Part shown: positions 9,740 to 19,343 of the stretch, one piece after another | How positions within the stretch are numbered: position 1 is the stretch's first letter | Layout of the letters: the number at the start of each line of letters is the position of its first letter | Origin: Edaphobacter sp. | GTDB lineage: Bacteria > Acidobacteriota > Terriglobia > Terriglobales > Acidobacteriaceae | Direction: 5' to 3' | Length of the DNA: 41,413 bases | NCBI GenBank assembly: GCA_025462755.1 | Contig: JAOAPF010000071.1 | Span: 1 to 41,413, forward strand | Program-made: the position numbers and the translations under genes | Notes under the pieces: generated by a model | Database searches by the model: none | Told to the model about the DNA's origin: nothing | What the model saw: only the letters and a program-made list of their open reading frames with translations

Positions 9740-10855
9740 ATGAAGGTGGTGCTTTGGGTCGCATTCCTGATCATCGTCGTTCGAGGTGCGGCAACGGAGG
9801 CAGATGTCAAGAAAGTTGAATGGGGCCGCAGCTCCGACGGTCGAACAATCGAGATTTATACCCTTAGGAGCGCGCAGCTTGAGGTGCGTGCTATGAGCTA
9901 CGGCGCGCGGCTCGTGAGTATTAGGACTCCCGATAGAAACGGTCAAGTCTCAGACGTTATCCTCGGCTACGATTCGCTTCAGGAATATCTGAACGACACA
10001 ACCCATGTTGGTGGGGTCGTCGGTCGATTTGGCAATCGAATCGCAAACGGCACGTTTTCTATAGACGGACAAAACTATCATGTGCCCCTAAACAATGGAC
10101 GGAACGCTCTACATGGCGGCCCCACCAGCTTCGATCGTCTAGTGTGGAAGGGACATGAAATTCCGAACGGCGTCGAATTTACTTTGATCAGTAGAGATGG
10201 CGATATGGGTTTTCCCGGCAACCTGACTGCCAGGGTCAGATATACGCTGAACGGCAATTTGCTCCGCATCGATTATTTCGCCACAACAGATAAGGCAACC
10301 GTCCTCAACCTGACAAATCACGCATATTTCAATCTCACGGGAAGTGATAAGAAAGACATTTTGGGTGAGAACGTCATGTTGAACGCCAACAGCTACACCC
10401 CAATTAACGCGGACCTCATACCGACTGGAGAACAAGCTTCTGTAGCGGGAACTCCACTTGATTTTCGCCACGCTGCGGCGATCGGCTCTCGCATCGATAA
10501 GCCAGACGAGCAGCTTCGTCTTGCCGGTGGTTATGACCACAACTTCATACTGAACGGAAAAAATGGGGAGATGAAGCTAGCCGCAAAGGTACATGATCCT
10601 GACACTGGACGCATGCTGACGGTCATGACCACGGAGCCAGGAGTTCAGTTCTATTCAGGCAATCACCTGGATGGAAGTTTTGTCGGGCGTCGCGGGATGA
10701 GGTTTGTGAAATATTCTGGGTTTTGCCTTGAGACACAGCATTACCCTGATTCACCGAATGAACTCAGCTTCCCGACAACCGTTTTGCGGCCGGGAGACAA
10801 GTTTCACTCCACGACCACCCTGGCTTTCACAGTTCTAGCTGTAGACAAGAAATGA
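9740..10855 (+). CDS. galM: Galactose mutarotase (aldose 1-epimerase), exported
   Basis: It interconverts the alpha and beta anomers of galactose and related sugars released by the neighbouring hydrolases. The 371-aa protein has a short signal peptide (MKVVLWVAFLIIVVRGAATE), suggesting periplasmic action, unlike the cytosolic E. coli enzyme. Expected active-site positions are present: GRFGNRIANG, His125 in LHGG, His194 in LTNHAYFNL and the catalytic Glu331 in LETQHYPDS. The open frame extends 52 codons upstream to 9584, but the ATG at 9740 has GGGAGGTG six bases before it and starts the signal peptide. It is transcribed away from the receptor operon and converges on the LacI-family gene. Family assignment is secure; sugar preference is not. 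Confidence 0.92.
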   Translation: MKVVLWVAFLIIVVRGAATEADVKKVEWGRSSDGRTIEIYTLRSAQLEVRAMSYGARLVSIRTPDRNGQVSDVILGYDSLQEYLNDTTHVGGVVGRFGNRIANGTFSIDGQNYHVPLNNGRNALHGGPTSFDRLVWKGHEIPNGVEFTLISRDGDMGFPGNLTARVRYTLNGNLLRIDYFATTDKATVLNLTNHAYFNLTGSDKKDILGENVMLNANSYTPINADLIPTGEQASVAGTPLDFRHAAAIGSRIDKPDEQLRLAGGYDHNFILNGKNGEMKLAAKVHDPDTGRMLTVMTTEPGVQFYSGNHLDGSFVGRRGMRFVKYSGFCLETQHYPDSPNELSFPTTVLRPGDKFHSTTTLAFTVLAVDKK

Positions 10856-10926
10856 AGTCAGTTGATCCTCATCGTCTCAAGAGGTCACTTTGAACTACGC
10901 TTGGTGTAGATGTGATTTCGGGTTAG

Positions 10927-12060
10927 TTACTCAGGTTGAACATGGCCCCGACCAGTATTTCCACCTTTGGCAAGACTGTTTCCCTCAAGACGCGTCATCG
11001 TTCCCCGCGGAAAACCCGTTGATTCTCGCACAACCAAATTCGCTCGAATGGAGAATTCACCTTTCTTAGGGGAATCGTCCATTAATTCCACTTGTTCGCG
11101 TAAGGCAGTCACCGCGGCGCGTGCCAGATCCAAACGCGACATCTCGACTGTAGTCAGCGGTGGAATTGTTACCTCCGCGATGTGAATATTATCGAAGCCG
11201 ATAATTGAGAAATCATCCGGTACGCGTAGGCCGGCGCGATAGAGCTTGTGCAGGACGCCAATGGCCGTCATATCGTTTGAGCACATAATAGCGGTAGGCA
11301 TCTTCTTTGTGGAAAGAAGACGTTTCATGGCGGTCATCCCTCCTTCCATAGTATGGTCTCCCTCGACGATCCATTTCGGGTTAGGAGTGATGCCACACTC
11401 CTTCAGTGAGGCAGAAAAAGCCACTTGGCGCGACTGCGCGGAGTGAAGCCTCGCAGGACCGCTGATAAACGCGATATTTCTGTGTCCCAGTACGGCTAGA
11501 TGCTGGACACCCTGGCGAATCCCATGGTGATAGTCCACTTTGAGCAGACTGATGCCCGGCCCCTTCGGACCGACGTCAATAAAAACCAGTGGCACTTTGC
11601 GCTTGGCCATCTGATTGAGTAGGGGTTCTCCAACGCCGAAGGTCATCACCGCGACGCCCTCGACCTTGCGTTCGAGCATCCGGCGAATGCAGTGCGACAT
11701 GCGCTTCGGGTCGTAGTTGGTGGAACTTACCAGAATCTCGTAACCGTGTTCAACGGCGATGTCTTCAAATCCTTGAATCAACTCCGGAAAGAAGGGGTTG
11801 GTGATTTCGGAAACGATGAGGCCAAAAATGCGGCTGCGACCCGAAACCAGAGAGCGAGCCTGAGTATTGGGAAAGTAGCCAAACTCGTCGATTACCTGCC
11901 ACACCCGTTTTGCCATTCTAGGATTGACCGTCGCTACCCTGTTCATGGTCCGCGAGACGGTTGCAATGGAAACATTGGCGGCGCGGGCGATGGTGCGGAT
12001 ATCCATCCGCTCCGACATTTTATCCCCAGGGTTCCTAGGTTTCGCTTTCATCTCATCCAC
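10927..12060 (-). CDS. LacI-family transcriptional regulator
   Basis: A one-component sugar-responsive regulator that binds palindromic DNA as a dimer. It has an N-terminal helix-turn-helix (IRTIARAANVSIATVSRTM, residues 21-39) and a hinge helix with QARSLVSGR. Its Leu71 aligns with the leucine that PurR and LacI insert into a central CpG step. A periplasmic-binding-protein-like ligand domain (about 75-345) follows, and the C-terminal 30 residues are variable. The frame starts with GTG at 12060; ATG 12051 and ATG 12018 (GGGGAT upstream) are also possible and keep the whole DNA-binding domain. It is divergent from the second TonB receptor across a 400-bp region carrying a CpG-centred palindrome. 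It is the obvious candidate to control the five such sites in the window. The effector sugar is unknown. Confidence 0.92.
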   Translation of the reverse strand: MDEMKAKPRNPGDKMSERMDIRTIARAANVSIATVSRTMNRVATVNPRMAKRVWQVIDEFGYFPNTQARSLVSGRSRIFGLIVSEITNPFFPELIQGFEDIAVEHGYEILVSSTNYDPKRMSHCIRRMLERKVEGVAVMTFGVGEPLLNQMAKRKVPLVFIDVGPKGPGISLLKVDYHHGIRQGVQHLAVLGHRNIAFISGPARLHSAQSRQVAFSASLKECGITPNPKWIVEGDHTMEGGMTAMKRLLSTKKMPTAIMCSNDMTAIGVLHKLYRAGLRVPDDFSIIGFDNIHIAEVTIPPLTTVEMSRLDLARAAVTALREQVELMDDSPKKGEFSIRANLVVRESTGFPRGTMTRLEGNSLAKGGNTGRGHVQPE

Positions 12061-12262
12061 TAATTGTTTGCATTTGCATCATCAACATAACTTATACATC
12101 TTTCCAACAGATTGCCTGGTGATGAAGTTTCTCCGCACAAGCGAGCCGCCAGTCATCGCAGTTATTACGCCTCATAACCCGCGCTCGGAAGACGAATTTA
12201 GATGATCCCGAATCTGGCTGACTTGAAAAATTCGAGACTCCAACCCTGGGTTGAGAAACTTC

Positions 12263-12292
12263 TTGACAAATCTGTTTAGGCCTAACTACTCT
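12263..12292 (+). promoter_or_regulatory. Predicted promoter of the second TonB receptor
   Basis: TTGACA (12263-12268), 18 bp, TACTCT (12287-12292). The predicted start of transcription is near 12299, leaving a leader of about 160 nt. The same spacing and -10 sequence recur at the first GH127 gene. Confidence 0.5.
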
Positions 12293-12330
12293 TCAGGGCG
12301 ATTGAATTTGCGTTAAAATCCGGCTTCTTA

Positions 12331-12346
12331 AGAAAACGCTTTCCCA
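12331..12346. promoter_or_regulatory. Candidate LacI-family operator (TonB receptor 2)
   Basis: GAAAACGCTTTC at 12332-12343 is an almost perfect inverted repeat around a CpG, the form bound by CcpA/PurR-like LacI-family proteins. It lies about 33-45 bp after the predicted transcription start, where a bound repressor would block elongation. It sits in the region shared with the divergent LacI-family gene. A looser relative, GAAAACG then CGTTCTG, follows near 12358. Confidence 0.65.
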
Positions 12347-12460
12347 CAGTATGACACGAAAACGGCGACGTTCTGCATTGGTGCAGAAAAGGTTCCCCGA
12401 CAACTGGCGACTCACTGCTTAACGATCTGGGCCCACGTAACAAAATCTTGGAGGCTGTCG

Positions 12461-15400
12461 ATGGCTATCATTAGAAAGCGCACCTTTGGTCTCATAGTTC
12501 TTTGCTCCCTCATGTTTGTCGCCGATGCAGCATATGCGCAGTTTGGTGGAAGTATTTCTGGCATCGTCGCAGATTCCAGCGGCGCCATCGTACCGGGCGC
12601 TGCCCTGACGCTCCGCAACACGGCTACGAGTGAGCAACGTCTTGCAACCACCTCGCCAGCTGGCGTCTACCAGTTTGTCAGTCTGGCTCCAGGATCGTAT
12701 GAGCTCACCACGGTGATGAAGGGCTTCAGCACGTCCAAGATTGGGCTGACTCTTGAGACGAACCAGCCTCTTAACGTTCCCGTCAATCTTGCGGTTGGCA
12801 GTTCGACTGAAACGGTCGAAGTCAGCTCTCAGGGGCCGTTACTTGATACGGCCGATACGCGCCTTCAGGAAACGTTACCCACAGAGACGTTGTCCGCACT
12901 TCCACTTGCCGGCCGCAACATGATCTCGCTCGTGACGCTCGCCCCGGGTGTCACCGGGACCGGAGTCACTTCGAACGGCAGCCCCGGCTCGGGACGAGAC
13001 AATTACTCAACCGAAACACAGGTCGATGCCAGCGCCAATGGACAAGGCGCAGTCGGCAACATGTACATCGTGGACGGTCTTGACGTCAGTAGTTCCATAC
13101 GTCCCGGGGTGCTGAATCTCACCCCGAATCCGGACTCCATTCAGGAAGCGACGGTCCAGACCAATACTTATAACGTTGACTATGGCCGTGCCAGCTCGAT
13201 CCAGATGACGATGACAACCAAGTCCGGTACGAGCAGTTATCACGGAACTGCCAGCGACTATTTTACGTATCAAAAATTTCTTGCAGCGACCGAGTTCACT
13301 CATAAGTACAATCCTTTTCACAGCAATAATATCTCCGCCGCCATCGGTGGCCCGATCATTCCTCACCACGAGGCCGGCTTCTTCTTCTTTGCGATCGAGC
13401 CTCTTCGCGCGTCAAACGCAGTCTCCTCAAACATCACATTCAACGATCCCGCCTTCGCCGCCTGGGCCGCAACCGCCTTTCCAAATACGATCGGAACCAA
13501 GCTGCTCAACACCTATCCGGTAAGCAACGTCTCCAACGTTGCTGTCATCAAGACAGCCGCTGATTTCTACCCGGTAAATACGAGCGGTACGCCTATCTGC
13601 GGCACGCCTTCCACGTTCAATCTTCCATGTAACACACCGATGCTGGATAGTGGCGGCTACTCTGATACGGCGTACCGCAACGGTCTCCAGTACAACATAC
13701 GTGTCGATAAGAATTTCGGAAGCGAACGTCTGTACGGCACCTTCTATCGCACTACCCTCAACAACAACGGAACCAATCCGCGAGCCGCTTTCAAGACGAC
13801 GAATAGCTTTAGCCAATACGCTTTTCAGGTGAACGAAACCCATACATTCAATGCGAACACGTTGAATGAAGCATCTTTCGCCACAATGCGTGTTGAGGGT
13901 GTTCAGCCCGCAACCGGTCTCTTCAGTGTTCCCGTAGTAAACGTCACAGGCGGAGGCCAGGGTTTTGGTTCAGGCTTCGCCCAGGGAGACTTCATCCAGC
14001 ATAACTACCACTGGCGAGACGTACTGACACACACCTTTCGTTCGCACAACATACGAGCAGGATATGAAGGGCTCTTCGCCGACGACGTGGAGGTTTTCAA
14101 CGGACCCTACGATCAGCCCACCTTCAACTTCAACAGCCTGCTCGACCTCGCCCGCGACAATGTGTTTACTGAGACTGGCGTTGCCTACAACCCAACCACT
14201 GGTCAAAAGACCCAGTACAGTTGGGACGCCGCGGGCCTGACCAACGGTGCTTTCATCGAGGACACCTGGAAGGTCAACCGCAAGTTGACTCTTAACTATG
14301 GGCTCCGGTGGGATGACTTCGGCAACCCATACTCTCGCACCCCCAGCACAGTTTTTGGAAACTTCTTCATGGGGCCTGGCCCGACACTGCAGGATCAGAT
14401 TGCGAATGGGTCGGTCATCCAACACCACCATGCTTTGAATCGTTCAATTACAGATGTTTTCAGCCCGCGTGTCGGCGTTGCGTGGGATGCGGTGGGAGAT
14501 GGCAAGTGGCTTGTCAAGGGCGGATTCGGATTCTTTCATAATTGGCCGACCCTTGCGAATCTCCAGGAGCAATATCGCGGCAATCCTCCTGGTAACATCT
14601 TTCCCACCTTCCAGGCCAATAGCGCGTCACCAGCGCCGATCTTTGGGTTAGGAACCTCCAACAACAAACCATTCAACTTCCCTTATCCCGCTCTGCCCGC
14701 AAGACCTCTGAATCCCAAGGGAGGAATTACTGGACTTCAGTTCAACATAGGCGGTATCGACCCGAACCTTATCTCGCCAGTGACCTACACCTATTCCGCT
14801 GCTGTCGATCATGAGCTTGGAAGGCATTTGGTAGCTTCCTTGATATACACCGGCGCCACTGGTCGCAACCTTCTTTCAGGCGGCGGCCAGGTCTTCAACG
14901 TCAGCTACGGGCAAGACGTCAATGTACAGGCCGGCGACCTGATCGCGCACAACAGCCTCGTTCCTACGAGGCTCAATACCAGCTTCGGTCAGGTCAACTA
15001 TACGCAGAACGATCGTGAGTCGGGTTACAACGCCTTCATCGCGGCCTTGCGGGGAAGGTTCAACCGCGCCTTCTTCAACGCCTCCTACACCCGCTCCTCA
15101 TCAAAGGACGATACGCAGGTCTACCCCACATACATCAATCCGCATCAGTACTATGCTCCGTCGATCTGGGACTCTCCAAACCGGTTCTCGCTTGCATGGA
15201 ACTATGAGTTTCGCGGCTACAACAACGGCGAGGGTTTTGTAGGGAAGGTAGCAACGGGATGGCAACTCAGCGGAACAACCATTGCGCAGAGCGGCAATCC
15301 GATCACTGTTTCCACCAACGCGCCCTTCGCACCTTTGAAAAACGCAAGCGGTCAGTTTATCGGCTACGCCCCAAATAGCGGAGACTACAACGCAGATGGA

Positions 15401-15754
15401 GACAACCGTGACTACCCGGATGTGCTTAGCTACAGCTACAAAAACAGCAGACAGGACTACCTGAACGGAATCTTTACCAAAGCGAACTTCGCCCAGCCGG
15501 CGTTTGGCACTGAAGGAAATGAACGGTACAGTGCCTTCCGCGCGCCGAACTTTCAGCAATGGGACGTAGCACTGCTAAAGAACACGCCCATTTGGGAGTC
15601 GGTCTCCTTCCAGATGCGCTTTGAGTTCTTCAACTTCTTCAATCATCCCAATCTGACCAATGTGGATGTCAATCTGCCTGACGGCAACTTCGGCAAGGCC
15701 ACAGGACAGGCGGTTCCGCGTTTCATCCAGATAGGCGGAAAGCTCACCTTCTAA
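12461..15754 (+). CDS. TonB-dependent receptor, carboxypeptidase-regulatory-like (Oar-type), second copy
   Basis: A 1097-aa outer-membrane transporter and paralogue of the receptor at 6067-9468. Order: signal peptide (1-26, ending AYA), carboxypeptidase-regulatory-like domain (about 28-115), plug (LPLAGRNMISLVTLAPGV, then YIVDGLDVSSSIRPG), and a barrel ending IGGKLTF with the usual terminal Phe. No TonB box was identified with confidence, which is common in this family. The start ATG has TTGGAGG six bases upstream. It is followed by a terminator-like hairpin and a TPR lipoprotein. Regulation is probably by the divergent LacI-family protein through the palindrome at 12332. It probably imports an oligosaccharide; which one is not shown by the sequence. 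Confidence 0.95.
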   Translation: MAIIRKRTFGLIVLCSLMFVADAAYAQFGGSISGIVADSSGAIVPGAALTLRNTATSEQRLATTSPAGVYQFVSLAPGSYELTTVMKGFSTSKIGLTLETNQPLNVPVNLAVGSSTETVEVSSQGPLLDTADTRLQETLPTETLSALPLAGRNMISLVTLAPGVTGTGVTSNGSPGSGRDNYSTETQVDASANGQGAVGNMYIVDGLDVSSSIRPGVLNLTPNPDSIQEATVQTNTYNVDYGRASSIQMTMTTKSGTSSYHGTASDYFTYQKFLAATEFTHKYNPFHSNNISAAIGGPIIPHHEAGFFFFAIEPLRASNAVSSNITFNDPAFAAWAATAFPNTIGTKLLNTYPVSNVSNVAVIKTAADFYPVNTSGTPICGTPSTFNLPCNTPMLDSGGYSDTAYRNGLQYNIRVDKNFGSERLYGTFYRTTLNNNGTNPRAAFKTTNSFSQYAFQVNETHTFNANTLNEASFATMRVEGVQPATGLFSVPVVNVTGGGQGFGSGFAQGDFIQHNYHWRDVLTHTFRSHNIRAGYEGLFADDVEVFNGPYDQPTFNFNSLLDLARDNVFTETGVAYNPTTGQKTQYSWDAAGLTNGAFIEDTWKVNRKLTLNYGLRWDDFGNPYSRTPSTVFGNFFMGPGPTLQDQIANGSVIQHHHALNRSITDVFSPRVGVAWDAVGDGKWLVKGGFGFFHNWPTLANLQEQYRGNPPGNIFPTFQANSASPAPIFGLGTSNNKPFNFPYPALPARPLNPKGGITGLQFNIGGIDPNLISPVTYTYSAAVDHELGRHLVASLIYTGATGRNLLSGGGQVFNVSYGQDVNVQAGDLIAHNSLVPTRLNTSFGQVNYTQNDRESGYNAFIAALRGRFNRAFFNASYTRSSSKDDTQVYPTYINPHQYYAPSIWDSPNRFSLAWNYEFRGYNNGEGFVGKVATGWQLSGTTIAQSGNPITVSTNAPFAPLKNASGQFIGYAPNSGDYNADGDNRDYPDVLSYSYKNSRQDYLNGIFTKANFAQPAFGTEGNERYSAFRAPNFQQWDVALLKNTPIWESVSFQMRFEFFNFFNHPNLTNVDVNLPDGNFGKATGQAVPRFIQIGGKLTF

Positions 15755-15768
15755 CACAACAACAACCG

Positions 15769-15801
15769 CTGCGGCCGGTCCTGTGCCGGTCGCAGTCTTT
15801 T
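15769..15801 (+). terminator. Terminator-like hairpin between receptor and TPR gene
   Basis: Bases 15769-15778 pair with 15786-15795 in a 10-bp GC-rich stem (one G-U pair) with a 7-base loop, followed by TCTTTT. It begins 15 bp after the receptor stop and ends 30 bp before the next start codon. It could reduce downstream expression relative to the receptor. Confidence 0.6.
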
Positions 15802-15830
15802 CCCGTCATGAAAGAGTTATCGTAGAGTTC

Positions 15831-17312
15831 ATGCAGTCGGCCCGAACTAACGCGCCTCTCGCCGCAGCGGCCGTCCTCCTTTTCTCGCTTCTTCTCGCCT
15901 CGTGTTATAAGTCCTTCGCCCAGCAAACTTCAACGCAGAAGCAGGAGATATACAACCTGCTCGCCGCCCATCGCTTCCAGCAAGCCGAACAGGCCGCGGC
16001 AGCATACTTGGCTGCAACGCCAAACGATTGCAGTGTGAATGTTCTCCTCGGCCTCGCTCTTCGCGGCGAAGCAAAGCTGGAGCCGGCGTTCAAGGCTTTC
16101 CGCGCCGCGATGAATCAGTGCCCGCAAAACCTCGCCGCGCTTGAAGGTGCAGCGGAGACGGCGTTTCTCCTAAACAATTCTGAAGCGAAGGACCTGGTCA
16201 CCCAGGTCATCAAGCTTCGACCGGCAGACGAAACCGCTTATGCGATGCTCGGCGCAATGGATGCACGCACAGGAGACTGCACCGGCGCGGTCGAAAACTA
16301 CGCCAGGGCCCCCACGCGCGTCAATGGAAGTGCCGCAGCATTGCGACAGTATGGAGGGTGCCTGGTCTCTCTCGGCCGACCCGCAGATGCGGTCCCGCTA
16401 CTCACCCGTCTGCTCGCCCTGCAGGACAACAGCACCAACAGAATTGCGCTCGCTCGGGCCGAGGCAGCCGCAAAAGACCGGCCCGCGGCACTCGCCACGC
16501 TCCAGCCTCTGCTCGGCGCCGATGCTCGGAACAGTGCCGCCTTCCTGCTCGCAGCCGAGCTCGCCGAAGCCGACAACCACACCCCGCAAGCCGTCGAATG
16601 GTTCCGCAAAGCGATCGAATTAAACCCCCGGGACGCGACCGCATACTTGGCATTCTCTGAGATGTCCTTCAATCACGGTGCCTTCAAAGTTGGAGTGGAC
16701 TTTCTCACCCTCGGCATTCAACAGCTTCCATCTGAGGCGCGTCTCTACCTGGCTCGCGGCGTTCTCGAGGAGCAGATGACCCAGATGGATGCTGCCCTTC
16801 GTGACTTTGAGGAAGCGCATCGTCTCGATCCCCAGTTGTCCTTCGCCCAGGATGCCATGGGCATGCTTTTCAGCCAAAAGCACGACAGCGCCGCCGCTCT
16901 GGCCCTCTTCGCTCAACAGAGCCAGCTTCATCCCGACGATCCGCTGCTGCAGTATCTATACGCCGAAGCGCTTTCGCAGGTCGAGAACGCGGACCAGAAG
17001 CTCACAGAGAAAGCGATCGCCACCGCGCAGCGTGTCGTGCAACTCGAGCCCAGCTATCAACCTGCGCGAGATCTCCTGTGTGTCTTACTGCTTCGCCACA
17101 ACGATCTCGCGGGCGTCATCGCACAGGCGGAAGAAGCGACGAAGCGCGACCCCTACGACGAAGTAGCCCTCTATCAGCAACTCCTCGCCGAACGTAGATT
17201 GAATCACGCGGACAGAACTGCAGCCCTGGTCAAGCAGTTTCAAGCCGCAAAGGCGCACAACCAGGAAGCGAAGACGAAGTACATTCTTCAGGAGGCGCAA
17301 CCACCGCAGTAG
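15831..17312 (+). CDS. TPR-repeat lipoprotein
   Basis: A 493-aa helical-repeat protein. The start at 15831 is chosen because it gives a clean lipoprotein signal: LLFSLLLASC, with the lipidated Cys at residue 25. The open frame reaches back to 15783, into the hairpin. Residues about 40-480 are tetratricopeptide repeats, with typical motifs such as AVEWFRKAIELNPRDATAYL and ALRDFEEAHRLDPQLSFAQD. Such proteins often sit next to Oar-type receptors in acidobacteria and are usually thought to scaffold envelope complexes; its partner could be the adjacent receptor (inference). It probably shares the receptor's transcript through partial read-through of the hairpin. There is no catalytic domain. Confidence 0.85.
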   Translation: MQSARTNAPLAAAAVLLFSLLLASCYKSFAQQTSTQKQEIYNLLAAHRFQQAEQAAAAYLAATPNDCSVNVLLGLALRGEAKLEPAFKAFRAAMNQCPQNLAALEGAAETAFLLNNSEAKDLVTQVIKLRPADETAYAMLGAMDARTGDCTGAVENYARAPTRVNGSAAALRQYGGCLVSLGRPADAVPLLTRLLALQDNSTNRIALARAEAAAKDRPAALATLQPLLGADARNSAAFLLAAELAEADNHTPQAVEWFRKAIELNPRDATAYLAFSEMSFNHGAFKVGVDFLTLGIQQLPSEARLYLARGVLEEQMTQMDAALRDFEEAHRLDPQLSFAQDAMGMLFSQKHDSAAALALFAQQSQLHPDDPLLQYLYAEALSQVENADQKLTEKAIATAQRVVQLEPSYQPARDLLCVLLLRHNDLAGVIAQAEEATKRDPYDEVALYQQLLAERRLNHADRTAALVKQFQAAKAHNQEAKTKYILQEAQPPQ

Positions 17313-17382
17313 TCCCATATCGAAGAGGGCCCCAACAAATGCAACCGCCATTAGCCTTCGCCTCGCCGGAATTATTTATGGA

Positions 17383-17412
17383 TTTACACCCGTTATTCCG
17401 TAGTGCTACTCT
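17383..17412 (+). promoter_or_regulatory. Predicted promoter of the first GH127 gene
   Basis: TTTACA (17383-17388), 18 bp, TACTCT (17407-17412). The -10 and spacing are identical to those of TonB receptor 2. Predicted start near 17419. Confidence 0.45.
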
Positions 17413-17449
17413 CAAATCGCTTCTCTTACAGGTAGCTAAATGCGCAAAT

Positions 17450-17465
17450 GAGAAAACGATTTCTC
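17450..17465. promoter_or_regulatory. Candidate LacI-family operator (first GH127 gene)
   Basis: GAGAAAACGATTTCTC is a 16-bp inverted repeat with a central CpG and one mismatched pair. It lies about 31-46 bp after the predicted transcription start and 42 bp before the chosen start codon at 17508. An upstream start codon at 17448 would place it inside the gene, which argues for the later start. Confidence 0.7.
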
Positions 17466-17507
17466 GGTTCTGCAAAACTGCCAATGAGCATGAAAAAGGA
17501 TTTCATA

Positions 17508-19343
17508 ATGTCCAAACCAAACCGCCGAGCTTTCTTAAAGAACAGTGCTGCCCTCGCTGCCGGCACGGCCGTTCTTCGCAACGCGCACGCGTTTGCCACG
17601 CCTGCCATCGCCACAACGGCCACCACCCCGCTCACCCAGTTCGACTATAAAGACGTACAACTCCTCGACGGCCCCATGCTTGTGCAATTCCAGCAGAACC
17701 ATGCTCTCTTCCTCGGCCTCAACGAAGACAGCATCCTCAAGCCCTTCCGGCAACTCACCGGCCAACCCGCTCCGGGCGAAGATCTCGGCGGCTGGTACTC
17801 TCCCTCCAGCCTCTTCGATCCACCCAAAAACATGACTGGCTACATTCCGGGCCACACCTTCGGCCAGTGGCTCTCCGGTCTCTCGCGCGCCTATGCCGTC
17901 ACTGGCGACAAGGCTACCCAGGCAAAGGTCCAGCGTCTCGTCGCAGGCTTTGCCCCAACCATCAGCGAAAAATTTTACAAAGACTACTGCATCCCCGCCT
18001 ACACCTTCGACAAGACCAACTGCGGCCTCATCGACGCGCACCAGTTCGCCCAGGATCCGCAAGCCCTGGCTGTCCTCAACCGCGCCACCGACGCTGTCCT
18101 GCCTTTTCTCCCGCCCAAGGCCCTCGACCGTGAAGAGATGAAGGCGCGCCCCCACAAAAACATCTCGTTCACATGGGACGAGACATATACGCTTCCCGAA
18201 AATTTCTACCTCGCCTACCAGCGGGGAGCCGGCCCCCGCTACCGCCAGCTCGCCCAGCGTTTCCTTGAGGACGACACCTACTTCGGCCCGCTCTCTCAGA
18301 ACATCAACATGCTCCCCGGCCAGCACGCCTACAGCCACGTCAACGGCCTCTGCTCCGCCATGCAGGCCTACCTCACCGACGGCAGCCAGAAGCACCTCAC
18401 CGCAGCCAAAAATGGCTTCGCTTTTGTCCTCGCCCAGAGCTACGCCACCGGAGGCTGGGGCCCCAACGAAGGCTTCGTCAAGCCCGAGACTGACGAACTC
18501 GCCGAAAGCCTCACCAAGACCCACAACACCTTCGAGACACCATGCGGCGCGTACGGCCAATTCAAAGTCACCCGCTACCTCATGCGTGTCACCGGCGACA
18601 GCCGTTACGGCGACTCCATGGAGACCATCCTCTACAACACCATCCTCGGCGCCCGCCCCATCCGCACCGACGGCGTCAGCTTCTACTACGCCGATTACAA
18701 CAACAAAGCCAAAAAGGTCGACTACGACCAGAAGTGGCCCTGCTGCTCCGGCACCTTCCCCCAGCTCACCGCCGACTACGGCATCAGCTCCTATCTCCGC
18801 AGCGCCAGGGGCATCAACGTCAACCTCTACGTTCCCTCCCGCGTCTCCTGGCAGCAGGGAAGTGCACACGCTTCGCTCACCCAGAACACCCAATACCCGG
18901 CCAATGGCGACACCAGCATGCACCTCACGCTCTCGCATCCGGAGCGCTTCACCATCGCACTGCGCATCCCCGCATGGGCCGGGAGCAAAACAAAAATCAT
19001 GGTCAACGGCAACGCCGTCGACGCAACCCTTACCCCCGGCGCATGGGCCAATCTCGACCGCACCTGGAAGGACGGCGACCGTGTCGAACTCTCACTCGAC
19101 ATGCCCCTCCGCCTCGCCGCCATCGACGACCGCCACTCGCAGATCGTCGCTCTCCTCTACGGACCCGTCGCCCTGTTCGCCATCGAGCCCGGAGCCAGGA
19201 CCATAACCCAGAAACAGCTACTCGCCGCCCAGCGCATCGGCAACTCCTCCGCATGGGAGGTCGCATCCGACGCCGGGAAAATCCGCATGCTCCCCTATCC
19301 AGACATCAAGGACGAAACCTACCGCCTCTACCAGCAGACGTAA
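17508..19343 (+). CDS. GH127-family (DUF1680) glycoside hydrolase, Tat-exported
   Basis: GH127 enzymes include beta-L-arabinofuranosidases that use a zinc-bound cysteine nucleophile. This 611-aa protein starts with a twin-arginine signal (NRRAFLKNSAALAAG), then an (alpha/alpha)6 barrel (about 45-430) and C-terminal beta-sandwiches. The paired cysteines of the family are present as Cys412-Cys413 (WPCCSG). The other zinc ligands appear as Glu343 and Cys346 in ETPC, one residue further apart than the ExC of characterised GH127, so this is a divergent clade and may have another specificity. Start 17508 has AAGGA eight bases upstream and lies after the operator. Codons end very often in C. Related GH127 members cleave other sugars (for example aceric acid), so the substrate is open. 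Confidence 0.87.
   Translation: MSKPNRRAFLKNSAALAAGTAVLRNAHAFATPAIATTATTPLTQFDYKDVQLLDGPMLVQFQQNHALFLGLNEDSILKPFRQLTGQPAPGEDLGGWYSPSSLFDPPKNMTGYIPGHTFGQWLSGLSRAYAVTGDKATQAKVQRLVAGFAPTISEKFYKDYCIPAYTFDKTNCGLIDAHQFAQDPQALAVLNRATDAVLPFLPPKALDREEMKARPHKNISFTWDETYTLPENFYLAYQRGAGPRYRQLAQRFLEDDTYFGPLSQNINMLPGQHAYSHVNGLCSAMQAYLTDGSQKHLTAAKNGFAFVLAQSYATGGWGPNEGFVKPETDELAESLTKTHNTFETPCGAYGQFKVTRYLMRVTGDSRYGDSMETILYNTILGARPIRTDGVSFYYADYNNKAKKVDYDQKWPCCSGTFPQLTADYGISSYLRSARGINVNLYVPSRVSWQQGSAHASLTQNTQYPANGDTSMHLTLSHPERFTIALRIPAWAGSKTKIMVNGNAVDATLTPGAWANLDRTWKDGDRVELSLDMPLRLAAIDDRHSQIVALLYGPVALFAIEPGARTITQKQLLAAQRIGNSSAWEVASDAGKIRMLPYPDIKDETYRLYQQT

Noticed and set aside
17535..18938. 467-codon open frame antisense to the first GH127 gene
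   Set aside because: Its composition (runs of Gly, Val, Glu, Ala) is what a C-ending codon bias on the other strand produces; it has no family features, and the sense frame has catalytic motifs.
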